This document shows positions 53,165 through 63,831 of a DNA stretch of 64,000 nucleotides, piece after piece (position 1 is the stretch's first letter; each line of letters starts with the position of its first letter). The notes below the pieces were generated by a model, which saw only the letters and a program-made list of their open reading frames with translations, did no database searches and had not been told where the DNA came from. This DNA comes from Candidatus Thioglobus autotrophicus (GTDB taxonomy: Bacteria; Pseudomonadota; Gammaproteobacteria; PS1; Pseudothioglobaceae). Position numbers and translations under genes: made by a program. The stretch spans positions 806,001 to 870,000 of the forward strand of contig NZ_CP010552.1 in NCBI RefSeq assembly GCF_001293165.1, in the 5' to 3' direction.

Positions 53165-55162
53165 TTACAAAAGAGGAATAATCATAATAGCCACAATATT
53201 GATAATCTTAATCAATGGATTGATTGCCGGCCCGGCTGTATCTTTGTACGGGTCTCCTACTGTGTCTCCAGTTACAGCTGCTTTATGAGCGTCTGAACCT
53301 TTGCCACCAAAGTTACCATCTTCAATGTATTTTTTAGCATTGTCCCAAGCACCACCACCAGTAGTCATTGAAATAGCGACAAAGATGCCAGTTGCAATAG
53401 AGCCAATTAGCAGGCCGCCTAACGCTTCTGCACCTAGCAATAGGCCAACAGCTACTGGGAATAAAATTGGCAAGATTGACGGCAGAATCATCTCTTTAAT
53501 TGCTGATTTAGTTAACATGTCAACCGCTTTAGAGTAGTCTGGTTTTTGCGTGTAATCCATAATACCCGGCATCTCTTTAAATTGACGACGTACTTCATTA
53601 ACAATACCACCTGCAGCACGTCCTACAGCTTCCATGGCCATGGCGCCAAATAGGTAGGGCACAAGTCCGCCTAAGAATAAGCCAATAATAACTTTATGGT
53701 TAGATAAATCAAAGGCCATATTTTTAAATTGCTCAAGCTGTCCCAGTTCATGGGTAAAGTCTGCAAATAAAACTAATGCTGCAAGACCTGCAGAGCCAAT
53801 CGCATAGCCTTTTGTGACTGCTTTTGTGGTATTTCCAACCGCATCCAGAGGATCGGTAATACTGCGAATCTCCTCAGGAAGTTCAGCCATTTCAGCAATA
53901 CCACCCGCATTATCAGTAATAGGTCCATATGCATCTAGGGCAACAATCACGCCTGTCATAGAAAGCATTGCAGTTGCAGCAATGGCAATGGCATATAAGC
54001 CACCCAGGTCAAACGCTCCCCAAATGCTCGCACATACAGCCAATACAGGTAGGGCGGTTGATTTCATCGATAAGCCTAACCCTGCAATAACATTGGTACC
54101 ATCACCCGTTAAGGAAGCTTTGGCAACGTGTTGTACCGGTGGACGTTCGGTTGAGGTGTAATACTCTGTTACCACAACCATAACTCCTGTTAATGCTAAA
54201 CCAATCAGTGAGGCGTAGAATAACTCTAGCCCCATACCCATGTTAGTGGTGACATAGTAGAATGCAACGCCCGCTAAGCCGGCAGAAACAATCAAGCCTT
54301 TGTAAAGTGCACCCATAATAGAGCCACCTTCAGATACTTTTACAAAAAATGTACCAATAATTGATGCAATAATTGATACTGCGCCTAGGGCTAATGGATA
54401 AAGAATAGCATCATTACCCAAGCCTAAAACGCCCGCTAACATCATTGTTGCCACAATGGTTACTGCATAGGTTTCGAATAAGTCTGCTGCCATGCCTGCA
54501 CAGTCTCCTACGTTGTCACCGACATTATCAGCAATGACAGCTGGATTACGTGGATCATCTTCAGGGATTCCTGCTTCAACTTTACCTACAATATCAGCGC
54601 CAACATCTGCACCCTTGGTAAAAATACCGCCACCTAAGCGTGCAAAAATTGAAATCAGTGAGCCACCAAATGCCAGACCAATTAAAGCGTGTAGTGCATC
54701 TGCTTGTGCCACATCGTTAGCCAGTAGTCCCGCATAAAATCCAGACACTCCAAGTAGTGCCAAACCAACAACTAACATGCCAGTCACTGCGCCACCTTTA
54801 AAAGCTACTTGGAAAGCAGCGTTCACACCATTCTTTGCCGCTTCAGCAGTACGAGAATTTGATTTAACAGATACATTCATGCCGATATAGCCAGTTGCGC
54901 CAGATAGTACAGCGCCAATTAAAAATCCAAGTGCAACAGAATAACTGAGCGCTTGAGAAATAATGACTAATAGAACAACACCAACCATGGCAATGGTGGT
55001 GTATTGGCGATTAAGATAGGCTTTTGCCCCTTCAGAAATGGCGTCTGAAATTTCTTTCATTTTATCTGAGCCTGGGGATTGTTTGTAAATCCAGCTCATA
55101 GTATATAGGCCGTATAAGACGGCAATAAGGGAGGCTACGATAGCCATTTGAAGTATATCCAT
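53165..55162 (-). CDS. hppA: Proton-translocating membrane pyrophosphatase, K+-independent type
   Basis: HppA couples pyrophosphate hydrolysis to proton pumping, or makes PPi from the proton gradient. The 665-residue protein has about 16 helices and the catalytic loops [20 protein letters not shown] and [19 protein letters not shown], and a second DNAGGIAEM and [16 protein letters not shown] block. The Lys in GNTTKA replaces the Ala that marks potassium-dependent enzymes, so a K+-independent H+ pump is predicted. It is on the minus strand with pfp and adk upstream, each separated by terminators. Confidence 0.95.
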   Translation of the reverse strand: MDILQMAIVASLIAVLYGLYTMSWIYKQSPGSDKMKEISDAISEGAKAYLNRQYTTIAMVGVVLLVIISQALSYSVALGFLIGAVLSGATGYIGMNVSVKSNSRTAEAAKNGVNAAFQVAFKGGAVTGMLVVGLALLGVSGFYAGLLANDVAQADALHALIGLAFGGSLISIFARLGGGIFTKGADVGADIVGKVEAGIPEDDPRNPAVIADNVGDNVGDCAGMAADLFETYAVTIVATMMLAGVLGLGNDAILYPLALGAVSIIASIIGTFFVKVSEGGSIMGALYKGLIVSAGLAGVAFYYVTTNMGMGLELFYASLIGLALTGVMVVVTEYYTSTERPPVQHVAKASLTGDGTNVIAGLGLSMKSTALPVLAVCASIWGAFDLGGLYAIAIAATAMLSMTGVIVALDAYGPITDNAGGIAEMAELPEEIRSITDPLDAVGNTTKAVTKGYAIGSAGLAALVLFADFTHELGQLEQFKNMAFDLSNHKVIIGLFLGGLVPYLFGAMAMEAVGRAAGGIVNEVRRQFKEMPGIMDYTQKPDYSKAVDMLTKSAIKEMILPSILPILFPVAVGLLLGAEALGGLLIGSIATGIFVAISMTTGGGAWDNAKKYIEDGNFGGKGSDAHKAAVTGDTVGDPYKDTAGPAINPLIKIINIVAIMIIPLL

Positions 55163-55252
55163 TATTTATTTTCTCCTCTAGTTGTTATGTTTTTTTATTT
55201 TCTCCCGTCAGAATTGTACTGTAAATTACATGAGTTGGCATTTAAAATCCAA

Positions 55253-55279
55253 AAAAAAGCCCAATAATCGGGCTTTTTT
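55253..55279 (-). terminator. Terminator downstream of the 387-aa orphan gene
   Basis: A 10-bp stem AAAAAAGCCC/GGGCTTTTTT with a 7-base loop; it has T-runs on both strands. It separates the orphan gene from hppA. Confidence 0.85.
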
Positions 55280-55308
55280 CATTAGTTTGTTATATTACTT
55301 GATTAAGG

Positions 55309-56472
55309 TCAATCTTTTTTCCAATGCTTAGTTTCAATCCCTTCGCCTAAATCTGCCTCAACTAATCTAGAGCGTAATTTTAAGAGTTTTTCTAATAAAG
55401 CAGGTTCTGCTGCTTCATAGGCTTTAGCATCTGGAGTTCGATTAACCACCACACCAAGCAACTCAGTAATTGCGTTACCAATCGAATTTTGTGAAATGGT
55501 TACAATTAGCTTACCTTGGTCATTACGGTAAATGAGTTGTTTAAAGGCAGGTTGCCAGCGAATGGATGAGGAATATTTGGCATCTTTAATACACTTGTCA
55601 CGCACTTTTTTAGCAGCAGATAAGAAGCACGTATTGAACAATAGCGTGTTTTCGATGAGTTCAGGAAAATAAGCCTCCTTAGGTACGGCTGAGTTTCGAC
55701 AAGAAACTTGAGCAAAAAAAGTTCTATAAAAATCAAGAAAACCTTTTAAAACTAGATCGTACTCATCCCAAAATTTGACATTTTTAAGACTCTCGATACC
55801 GCCAGTAACCTCCCAACTTGGCAAGCCTTGTGGGTAGCCTGTTAGTGCTAATCCTGACGCCTCACCGGTGACAGGCTTTAAAATTTCAAAATTAAGCTTA
55901 GATTGAAACTCCGCATAAACATCTTCCATGTAATTCGCAAACAGCGAATGCTGACCGCCATCGGTCAGGTTGGGGTTTTTTGGATCAGCAAGTTCCGCAT
56001 TTTTCAGCTGTTCTTTGTCAAATACAATAAAGTGATTGTGCAGCATGCGAATACTCGGGACACCTGGCGAGGTAATCGGCCAAGTTGAATCGAGTGAAGC
56101 CTCGCCTGCAAGAACTAAATGTTTGTCAGCATCTGGAAATTCTTCCAACATAAAGCCAATAATAATTTGGTTCATACGGTTCCAAACATTTTTGATATTA
56201 TTGGGCACTTGCGTACGTCTAACTGGGCGACCTAACGGGTTTAAAACACTTTTAGAGGTGTTATAAATAATGGAGCAGTCAAATAAATTTGAATGTCCGA
56301 GTGCCTTACGATAGAGTAGTAAGTCTTCATTATTGGTGAGTAGGCCATTATTCTGCGCTAAATCTTTTAGATTCTCAGATGAGTTGAAAAACTCATTGGG
56401 CTTCATGCCTTCGGGTACATCGAGTGGGATAGGTCTAAAAGGAACGCTTATTTGTCTTGGGCCAATTGTCAT
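55309..56472 (-). CDS. Orphan protein of unknown function inside the PPi metabolism block
   Basis: I do not recognise this 387-residue protein. It has no signal peptide and no long hydrophobic helix, so it should be cytoplasmic. Notable segments: PVRRTQVPNNIKNVWNRMNQ, then a Gly/Ser/Thr-Pro-rich WPITSPGVPSIRMLHNHFIVF with a conserved-looking His-x-His, then a GEASGLALTGYPQGLPSWEV loop, and a helical C-terminus with IRWQPAFKQLIY. The His-x-His with preceding Arg could be a catalytic or metal site. It lies between adk and hppA, flanked by terminators, so it is transcribed on its own. Codon use matches neighbours. Confidence 0.75.
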   Translation of the reverse strand: MTIGPRQISVPFRPIPLDVPEGMKPNEFFNSSENLKDLAQNNGLLTNNEDLLLYRKALGHSNLFDCSIIYNTSKSVLNPLGRPVRRTQVPNNIKNVWNRMNQIIIGFMLEEFPDADKHLVLAGEASLDSTWPITSPGVPSIRMLHNHFIVFDKEQLKNAELADPKNPNLTDGGQHSLFANYMEDVYAEFQSKLNFEILKPVTGEASGLALTGYPQGLPSWEVTGGIESLKNVKFWDEYDLVLKGFLDFYRTFFAQVSCRNSAVPKEAYFPELIENTLLFNTCFLSAAKKVRDKCIKDAKYSSSIRWQPAFKQLIYRNDQGKLIVTISQNSIGNAITELLGVVVNRTPDAKAYEAAEPALLEKLLKLRSRLVEADLGEGIETKHWKKD

Positions 56473-56497
56473 AATAGTAGAGTGTTAAATAAATTAT

Positions 56498-56532
56498 AAA
56501 AAAGGCTTATGTCATACTTGACATAAGCCTTT
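56498..56532 (-). terminator. Terminator of adk
   Basis: A perfect 14-bp stem AAAGGCTTATGTCA/TGACATAAGCCTTT with a 4-base loop; on the minus strand a run of six T follows. Confidence 0.9.
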
Positions 56533-56556
56533 GGTTTTTCTAGAAAAAATGAGCGT

Positions 56557-57216
<660 letters not shown>

Positions 57217-57226
57217 CTATGCGCTA

Positions 57227-58471
57227 TTAAACTTCGAAAGTTGGTAGTTTTTTCGCTACCTTTTCTTTCTTCATTACAACGTAATCTGGAAGTCCATTCT
57301 TGTATGGAGGGTAGTTTTCACCTTCAATTAATGGCTGTAAGTATTCACGACATGCGTCAGTAATGCCAAAGCCATCTTCAGAGATGTATTCCATTGGCAT
57401 CATTTTTTCAACGTTAGCAATATCTTTTAACTCGCCCATGCCAATTTCCCAAGTGTATGGGTTATTTGATGTACGAATAATAGCTGGCATTACTGAGTTT
57501 TTACCTTGCATTGCAAGCTCGACAGCTGCTTCACCTAGTGCGTATGCTTGCTCAACATCAGACTCTGATGCTAAGTGACGTGCAGCACGTTGCAAGTAGT
57601 CAGCAACAGCCCAATGGAACTTGTGACCTAATGCATCTTTAATTAGTTGAGCTACAACTGGAGCAGCGCCGCCTAATTGTGCATGACCAAAGTCATCACG
57701 AGTGCCTTGCTCGGCTAAGAATCTACCATCTGGCCATTGCGTACCTTCAGATACAACAATTGTACAGTAGCCAAATTTCTTAACGTTTGCATCAACTTTA
57801 GCTAGGAATTTCTTTTCATCAAACTTAACTTCAGGGAATAAAATAACCACTGGAATTGAATCATCTAGTAAGCCACCTGCAGCAGCGATCCAACCAGCGT
57901 GACGACCCATAACTTCTAGGACGAAAATCTTAGTTGAAGTTGCACACATTGAAGCCACGTCAAAACTAGCTTCCATTGTAGATACTGCAATGTACTTGGC
58001 AACTGAGCCAAAACCCGGGCAGTTGTCTGTTACTGGTAAATCGTTATCCACTGTTTTAGGAACGTGGATCGCTTGAATTGGGTAGCCCATTGACTCAGAT
58101 AACTGAGAAACTTTTAAACAAGTGTCAGCTGAATCGCCACCACCGTTGTAGAAAAAATAGCCAATATCGTGCGCTTTAAATACTTCGATTAATCTTTCGT
58201 ATTCAGCTTTGTTAGCTTCTAAAGATTTCATTTTATAACGACAAGAGCCAAAGCCACCTGAAGGTGTATGCTTAAGTGCAGCAATATCCGCATCTGATTC
58301 TTTAGATGTGTCAATTAAGTTTTCCATTAAGGCACCAATAATGCCGTTTTGACCGGCATAAACTTTGCCAATTTTTTCTGGATATTTGCGAGCTGTTTCA
58401 ATCACACCACATGCAGAAGAGTTAATTACTGCAGTTACACCGCCTGATTGTGCATAAAAAGCATTTTTCAT
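57227..58471 (-). CDS. pfp: Pyrophosphate-dependent 6-phosphofructokinase
   Basis: This enzyme phosphorylates fructose-6-phosphate with PPi, and in reverse makes PPi from fructose-1,6-bisphosphate. The 414-residue protein has the active-site loop NGGGDSADT (109-117) with Asp113 where ATP-type enzymes have Gly, and PKTVDNDLP (138-146) with Lys139 where ATP enzymes have Gly. Both are the PPi-specific marks. GRHAGW and the sugar-binding MGR motif follow. In related methane and sulfur oxidisers such enzymes also act on sedoheptulose bisphosphate, replacing FBPase and SBPase. Confidence 0.95.
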   Translation of the reverse strand: MKNAFYAQSGGVTAVINSSACGVIETARKYPEKIGKVYAGQNGIIGALMENLIDTSKESDADIAALKHTPSGGFGSCRYKMKSLEANKAEYERLIEVFKAHDIGYFFYNGGGDSADTCLKVSQLSESMGYPIQAIHVPKTVDNDLPVTDNCPGFGSVAKYIAVSTMEASFDVASMCATSTKIFVLEVMGRHAGWIAAAGGLLDDSIPVVILFPEVKFDEKKFLAKVDANVKKFGYCTIVVSEGTQWPDGRFLAEQGTRDDFGHAQLGGAAPVVAQLIKDALGHKFHWAVADYLQRAARHLASESDVEQAYALGEAAVELAMQGKNSVMPAIIRTSNNPYTWEIGMGELKDIANVEKMMPMEYISEDGFGITDACREYLQPLIEGENYPPYKNGLPDYVVMKKEKVAKKLPTFEV

Positions 58472-58552
58472 TATCGTTCCTATTTACTTATAAAAGCCGT
58501 CAATTATACATTGCATATGGTGAAATACTTGATTTTTTACTAAGGCTATTGT

Positions 58553-59044
58553 TTATAACTCGTTAAAATTATAAGGTTCGATGTGCCAATTTTGTGCAGA
58601 TTTTATGGTTAGTAGTAGGCATTTAGAACTACCATGATTGCGTGTTGAGCCTGCTGCTCCCGGGTTAACAACCCAGGGGCTTGTATCTTGTTCTATCAGT
58701 TGTTTGTGTGTATGCCCGTAAACAATCATTTTGGCATTTGGATGTGCTTCTCTGAGTGAGCTATGTGAAGGATGGCGCTGGCCGTACATATGCCCATGGT
58801 TGACGACCAACGTGCCACCTGGCAAGTCAAGCAACTCTGTGGTTTTTAATTGAACTAAGTGACTATCATTATTACCCTGAACAGCTACCAGTTTTTGCTT
58901 GGGCGTTAGTACGGATAGTGTTTTTTCGTCAACAATATCACCCGCATGAACAACAATATCACACTGACTAAATAAACTGACAATATGCGGATGGATAAAG
59001 CCATGCGTATCTGAAAGAATGCCAATTTTTAAAGGAAGGTTCAT
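58553..59044 (-). CDS. YfcE/MJ0936-type metallophosphoesterase
   Basis: The 163-residue protein is a small calcineurin-like phosphoesterase with the full metal-binding set: SDTHG, HAGDI, GNND, NHGH and GHTHK, then NPGAAGSTRN. Relatives hydrolyse phosphodiesters, in E. coli YfcE with unknown physiological substrate. It starts with a short extra Met-Asn-Leu-Pro-Leu. It is on the same strand as pfp, downstream of nothing obvious. Annotation is to family level only. Confidence 0.88.
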   Translation of the reverse strand: MNLPLKIGILSDTHGFIHPHIVSLFSQCDIVVHAGDIVDEKTLSVLTPKQKLVAVQGNNDSHLVQLKTTELLDLPGGTLVVNHGHMYGQRHPSHSSLREAHPNAKMIVYGHTHKQLIEQDTSPWVVNPGAAGSTRNHGSSKCLLLTIKSAQNWHIEPYNFNEL

Positions 59045-59248
59045 GCTGTAAGATTATACGCCAACTAGTTTTCAGATAAAATCAAGTCGTGACATTTTGT
59101 TCCATTATTTGGTGAAAAAATAAACAATTTTGATACGTATTAATAGGCATAATATTGCCATTCATAAAATGAATAAACTTGAGGGGAGTGGGTAAAGTCA
59201 CGTTGAAAATGACTTTATTTTTGTTGATACTATCAATAGGAGATTAGC

Positions 59249-59653
59249 ATGGCAGTATTATTTTCAGACGATTGGATGAACCAATTAAAAGACGAGTGGA
59301 ATGGATCCGAAGAAGTTAGAGGCAAGTTGGCGGAGATTAATTTTTCTTCAACGATTGCGTGTGGCTTTAAAGGCGATGGCACACCAACCGGTATTTTCGT
59401 AGTTGAAAATGGCGAGTGTGTTAAAGCGGGTGACTACAATGGGGAGAGTGTTGATTGGGACATGCGTGCCGATAAGAAAAACTGGATGAAATGGTTGGAC
59501 AAGCCGTTAGGCATGGCATCCATGGGTATGGCAGTTACTATGGGTAAGCTAAAGTTTGAAACAGGTGATTTTGGCGCAATGATCAAAGATCCAAGAATGG
59601 CAACGCCTTTTGTTAAAAGTTTTGCTTTAATGGGTGCGATTGGCGGCGAGTAA
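59249..59653 (+). CDS. SCP2-like sterol-carrier domain protein
   Basis: The 134-residue protein resembles SCP2 domains, lipid- or acyl-binding folds: SDDWMNQLKDEWNGSEEVRGKL, strands with IACGFKGDGTP, then a WMKWLDKPLGMASMGMAVTMG helix and the ending KLKFETGDFGAMIKDPRMAT. Ligand unknown. No signal peptide. It is flanked by a long leader (204 bases) and a terminator, so it is a single-gene unit. The domain call is by pattern. Confidence 0.65.
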   Translation: MAVLFSDDWMNQLKDEWNGSEEVRGKLAEINFSSTIACGFKGDGTPTGIFVVENGECVKAGDYNGESVDWDMRADKKNWMKWLDKPLGMASMGMAVTMGKLKFETGDFGAMIKDPRMATPFVKSFALMGAIGGE

Positions 59654-59677
59654 TCACTGACTAATTGTGATCAATTG

Positions 59678-59702
59678 AAACCCGCTTATAAGCGGGTTTT
59701 TT
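59678..59702. terminator. Bidirectional terminator between SCP2-like gene and yrfG
   Basis: AAACCCGCTTATAAGCGGGTTT is a near-perfect palindrome followed by T-runs, overlapping the yrfG stop codon. It can end both convergent genes. Confidence 0.85.
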
Positions 59703-60390
59703 ATGCGTGATGCTTTAATGGTATTGCTTGCTCAAAGGTTTCAATATTGATAAATCCGTCCACAGGTTTGGTTTTGATTTTGGAGCTGGGCTTGCTAATG
59801 GCAACAACTGTGCCAATGCCAAATTTTTGAGCAGAATTAAGCACACTAATAGAATCGTCAAAGAAAATACTGGTTTTTTTGTCAAAGCCAATGGCTTGCT
59901 CTAGTTGCTGCCAAAAGCTTTGATCTTCTTTTGGTGCGTTGTAGTCATGTGAAGAAATAATGTCGTCAAAATAGCTTTCTAAATTAGTGACTTGCATCTT
60001 TAGTTGCACGGTTTTTCGATGGGCATTGGTGACTAGATAAATGCGTTTATTGTGTATTTTGGCTTGAGCTAAAAACTCCAATACAAAAGGGTGGATTTGA
60101 ATGAGGTGAGACACATCTTCTTTAAGCTTAGCAATGTCCAATTTAAATATGTTTTGCCAATAGTCTAAGCAATACCAATGTAAGTTGCCTTGCTGTGCTT
60201 CCAGCATTGGATAAATCTTATCTTTAGATTGCTGATGGGTAAGACTGTGTTTGTTAGCGTACACCAAAGGTAGGTATTCCATCCAAAAATGCAGGTCAAA
60301 ATTAAGATCTAACAAGGTACCATCCATGTCTAGCAAGATGGTATCGATGGCCGCCCAGTCGATGTTATTTTCTACGCCAGCTGGTGCCAT
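59701..60390 (-). CDS. yrfG: HAD-family GMP/IMP nucleotidase YrfG-like
   Basis: YrfG dephosphorylates GMP and IMP. The 229-residue HAD protein has [18 protein letters not shown] (catalytic Asp-x-Asp), [38 protein letters not shown] and the Mg-binding FFDDSISVL. This sequence set is close to the YrfG group (about 220 aa). It overlaps the end of cysS by 26 bases, so it follows cysS in the same transcript. Confidence 0.88.
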   Translation of the reverse strand: MAPAGVENNIDWAAIDTILLDMDGTLLDLNFDLHFWMEYLPLVYANKHSLTHQQSKDKIYPMLEAQQGNLHWYCLDYWQNIFKLDIAKLKEDVSHLIQIHPFVLEFLAQAKIHNKRIYLVTNAHRKTVQLKMQVTNLESYFDDIISSHDYNAPKEDQSFWQQLEQAIGFDKKTSIFFDDSISVLNSAQKFGIGTVVAISKPSSKIKTKPVDGFINIETFEQAIPLKHHA

Positions 60391-61753
60391 TTGAAGTGTC
60401 CTCTAAAACAATGCCAAGTTCCGTTAGCTCGTCTCGAATTTGATCAGAAGTGGCAAAGTCTTTGTTTGCTTTCGCCTCATCTCTTAGTCTAATTTTCTCA
60501 TCGATGTCCTCATCAGACAAGGCCACGCCTTGTTTAAGAAAAGCATCTGCCTCCATTTGTAAGAGACCAATATAACCACCGAGCTTTATTAGTAGCTGTG
60601 CTAAAGCGCTAGCCTGATCGATATCCTTGCTGCGCTCGGAGTTAATGAGTTTGGCCAACTCAAATAAAATACTTAAAGCAATGGGTGTATTGAAGTCATC
60701 ATCGAGAGCCTTATTAAAGCGGGTTTCAAAATCAAAACGCTGTGATACTTCATCAGTAGCGGCGTCACTAGCGTGCAAGCCTCGAATCGCAGTATAAAGA
60801 CGGGTTAGTGAAGATTTGGCATTATTAAGATTGACATCAGAAAAGTTGAGTGGCGAGCGATAATGCGAGCTCATAATAAAATAACGCAAAGTCTCTCCGT
60901 CATAGCTTTCTAGCACGCCACGAATGGTGAAAAAATTATTGAGTGATTTGCTCATTTTTTCATCATTAATATTAACAAATCCAACATGCATCCAGGTGTT
61001 TACAAAACTACAATTGTTGGCACCTTCAGATTGAGCAATTTCATTTTCATGATGCGGAAAAGATAAATCCATGCCACCGCCATGAATATCAAAATGATTG
61101 CCTAAGTGATGAGTCGACATGGCCGAGCATTCAATATGCCAACCGGGTCGTCCATCACCCCAAGGTGAGGCCCAGCTTGGCTCTGTTGGTTTGGCCATTT
61201 TCCACAGCACAAAATCAAGCGGATCTTTTTTGTCGGAGTCAATTTCAACTCTTGCGCCCGCTTCCAAGTCGTCTAGGTTTTTGCCACTAAGCTTACCATA
61301 GCCAGCAAATTTGCGCACTGAATAATACACATCACCATTTTTTGCTTGATAAGCCATGCCTTTTTCTATCAACGCCTCGATCATGTAAAACATCTGATCA
61401 ATTGCCTCGGTCGCACGTGGCTCAATGTCAGGCGCTAAGATGCCAAGTGCGCGCTCATCTTCATGCATAGCGTCAATAAATCGATTGGTTAAGCTGTAAA
61501 TATCCTCTGAATTTTCAATCGCGCGAGCAATGATTTTATCGTCAATATCGGTAATATTACGCACATAGGTAACATTGGGAAAATTGCGTCTTAAGTGACG
61601 AGTGATTACATCAAACATCACCAAAACTCGCGCATGACCCATATGGCAATAATCATAGACCGTCATGCCACAGACATACATGCCTATTTTGTCAGGATCG
61701 ATAGGATGAAAAACTTCTTTTTGTTTACTGAGAGTATTGTAGATTTTAAGCAT
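60365..61753 (-). CDS. cysS: Cysteinyl-tRNA synthetase
   Basis: CysS charges tRNA-Cys. The 462-residue protein has the class I motif [14 protein letters not shown] (HIGH), [13 protein letters not shown], the zinc site with WHIECSAM, the [20 protein letters not shown] block and KMSKSLNNF. Length is normal. It is read on the minus strand, upstream of yrfG. Confidence 0.97.
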   Translation of the reverse strand: MLKIYNTLSKQKEVFHPIDPDKIGMYVCGMTVYDYCHMGHARVLVMFDVITRHLRRNFPNVTYVRNITDIDDKIIARAIENSEDIYSLTNRFIDAMHEDERALGILAPDIEPRATEAIDQMFYMIEALIEKGMAYQAKNGDVYYSVRKFAGYGKLSGKNLDDLEAGARVEIDSDKKDPLDFVLWKMAKPTEPSWASPWGDGRPGWHIECSAMSTHHLGNHFDIHGGGMDLSFPHHENEIAQSEGANNCSFVNTWMHVGFVNINDEKMSKSLNNFFTIRGVLESYDGETLRYFIMSSHYRSPLNFSDVNLNNAKSSLTRLYTAIRGLHASDAATDEVSQRFDFETRFNKALDDDFNTPIALSILFELAKLINSERSKDIDQASALAQLLIKLGGYIGLLQMEADAFLKQGVALSDEDIDEKIRLRDEAKANKDFATSDQIRDELTELGIVLEDTSNGTSWRRK

Positions 61754-61881
61754 GCTGACATTTTACGTGAGTATTTGTCTATGTTTTAGCTTGTCACGGT
61801 TAAACCCTTATTTTTTATAAGATATACGTAGGTTCGTCGTTGTATAATCTATGGGTTTATTAATTAATTATTGGAGAAGAT

Positions 61882-62481
61882 ATGAGCGTTTTAGTAACTC
61901 AACAAGCACCAGATTTTACCGCTGCAGCCGTTTTGGCGAATGGCACAATCGTTGACGATTTTCAACTATCAAGCCTAAAGGGCAAAAAAATCATGGTATT
62001 TTTCTACCCATTAGATTTTACTTTTGTCTGCCCTTCAGAAATTCTAGCACACCATCACCGTGTGGCTCAATTTGCTGAAAAGGGTGTTGAAGTTGTCGGT
62101 ATTTCAGTTGATTCACAATTCACGCATAATGCTTGGCGCAACACAGCGCCAGCAGACGGCGGCCTAGGTGCAATCGATTTTCCATTAGTAGCTGATACTG
62201 ATCATTCGATTATGCAAGCTTACGGCATTGTACATCCAGCGGGTATTGCACTGCGCGCTTCGTTCTTAATTGACGAAGAGTTTACTGTGCGTCATCAAGT
62301 TGTGAACGATCTACCATTAGGTCGTAATGTTGATGAAATGTTACGCATGGTTGATGCGCTTGATTTCCACACAACGCATGGTGAAGTTTGCCCAGCAGGC
62401 TGGAACAAAGGCGACGAAGGCATGAAAGATACACCAGAAGGTGTGGCCGAATATTTGGCCAAAAATGCTGATGATCTATAA
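61882..62481 (+). CDS. Typical 2-Cys peroxiredoxin (AhpC/Prx1 type)
   Basis: Peroxiredoxins reduce peroxides with a catalytic Cys pair. The 199-residue protein has FYPLDFTFVCPSEI (peroxidatic Cys), the structural Arg motif GIALRASFLID, and the resolving site HGEVCPAGW near the C-terminus, followed by a tail with SCP-like WNKGDEG. The electron donor is not obvious, but a rubredoxin gene follows 70 bases later. GGAGAAGAT is a good ribosome site. Confidence 0.92.
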   Translation: MSVLVTQQAPDFTAAAVLANGTIVDDFQLSSLKGKKIMVFFYPLDFTFVCPSEILAHHHRVAQFAEKGVEVVGISVDSQFTHNAWRNTAPADGGLGAIDFPLVADTDHSIMQAYGIVHPAGIALRASFLIDEEFTVRHQVVNDLPLGRNVDEMLRMVDALDFHTTHGEVCPAGWNKGDEGMKDTPEGVAEYLAKNADDL

Positions 62482-62551
62482 GAGTTAATCAGTTTGATTA
62501 AAGGGAGTGAATCGCTCCCTTTTTTTACGTATTTAATAACAGGAAATAACA

Positions 62552-62716
62552 ATGAAAAAATTTAAATGTATGGTGTGTGGCTGGGTTTATGATGAAGCTA
62601 AAGGCTCTCCAAAAGAAGGTATTGAGCCAGGTACTAAGTGGGACGATGTTCCTCAGGATTGGGTATGCCCAGATTGTGGTGTGACCAAGGATCAATTTGA
62701 AATGGAAGAAATCTAG
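62552..62716 (+). CDS. rubA: Rubredoxin
   Basis: A 54-residue rubredoxin, too short for many ORF cut-offs. It has both Cys-x2-Cys knuckles, [14 protein letters not shown] and [13 protein letters not shown], with the central Gly and Trp residues typical of the fold; iron is held by the four Cys. AGGAAATAAC precedes its ATG. It lies between the peroxiredoxin and leuB, so it may serve as an electron carrier in peroxide detoxification, as in other bacteria with such pairs. That pairing is an inference from position. Confidence 0.93.
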   Translation: MKKFKCMVCGWVYDEAKGSPKEGIEPGTKWDDVPQDWVCPDCGVTKDQFEMEEI

Positions 62717-62755
62717 TAAAATAGCATTTTTTAAGATTCATACAAAGGAAGAAGC

Positions 62756-63829
62756 ATGTCAAAAATATTAGTATTGCCGGGTGACGGTATTGGTCAAGAA
62801 ATTGTTGAGCAAGCGCTTAAGGTAATTAACCATTTAAACGCAAATAATAATCTGAACATGGAGTTAGTGCACGGTCTCATTGGCGGCACAGCTTATGATG
62901 AAACTGGCTCGCCACTACCGCAAGCAACATTAGACGCTGCTAAAGAGTGTGATTCTATTTTACTGGGCGCTGTTGGTGGTTATCAGTGGGAAGCGCTAGA
63001 GCGCGATCTTCGTCCTGAGCGTGGTCTTCTGGGCTTGCGTGCTGAAATGGATTTATTCTCAAATCTTCGCCCCGCTATTTTGTATCCGCAACTGGCCAGC
63101 GCTTCAACTCTAAAAGAAGAGATCGTTTCTGGCTTGGATTTAATGATTGTTCGTGAATTGGTATCTGGCATTTATTTTGGTCAGCCTCGCGGTATTGAAA
63201 TGCGTGATGGTGAGCGTTTCGGCTTTAATAGTGCAACCTACTCTGAGTCTGAAATTCGTCGTATTGGTCATTCAGCTTTCAAAATTGCGCAAAAACGTGG
63301 ATCACGTGTTTGCTCAGTCGATAAGGCTAACGTGCTCGAAGTCTGCGAGTTATGGCGCGAAGTGATGGAGGAAGTGGCTAAAGATTATCCAGATGTTGAA
63401 CTCTCACATATGTATGTGGATAATGCTGCGATGCAGTTAGTCAGAGCACCAAAGCAATTTGACGTGATGGTGACATCGAATTTATTTGGTGACGTACTGT
63501 CTGATTGCGCCGCTATGCTTACGGGTTCTATTGGCATGCTGCCAAGCGCCTCTTTAAATAAAGATGGGTTTGGTATGTATGAGCCGATCCATGGTTCTGC
63601 TCCAGATATTGCTGGCCAAGATATTGCCAATCCACTAGCCACTATTTTGTCAGTTTCAATGATGTTGCGTTACTCACTTAATCAAGTAACGTTGGCTGAT
63701 AAAATTGATTCCGCAGTGAATACAGTGCTTGATCAAGGCTACCGCACAGCAGACATTGCCAGTGAAGGTGACACGGTTATTGGCACGAGTCAAATCGGTG
63801 ATTTAGTCGTTGAAGCGCTTCAAGGATAA
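62756..63829 (+). CDS. leuB: 3-isopropylmalate dehydrogenase
   Basis: LeuB oxidises 3-isopropylmalate in leucine synthesis using NAD. The 357-residue protein has [12 protein letters not shown] (written here as [14 protein letters not shown]), GAVGGYQWE, the Arg substrate residues in [22 protein letters not shown] in two parts, [24 protein letters not shown], and the Asp-based metal site in [30 protein letters not shown]. Length is standard. The start follows GGAAGAAGC. It is followed by a glutaredoxin gene 2 bases later. Confidence 0.97.
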   Translation: MSKILVLPGDGIGQEIVEQALKVINHLNANNNLNMELVHGLIGGTAYDETGSPLPQATLDAAKECDSILLGAVGGYQWEALERDLRPERGLLGLRAEMDLFSNLRPAILYPQLASASTLKEEIVSGLDLMIVRELVSGIYFGQPRGIEMRDGERFGFNSATYSESEIRRIGHSAFKIAQKRGSRVCSVDKANVLEVCELWREVMEEVAKDYPDVELSHMYVDNAAMQLVRAPKQFDVMVTSNLFGDVLSDCAAMLTGSIGMLPSASLNKDGFGMYEPIHGSAPDIAGQDIANPLATILSVSMMLRYSLNQVTLADKIDSAVNTVLDQGYRTADIASEGDTVIGTSQIGDLVVEALQG

Positions 63830-63831
63830 TC

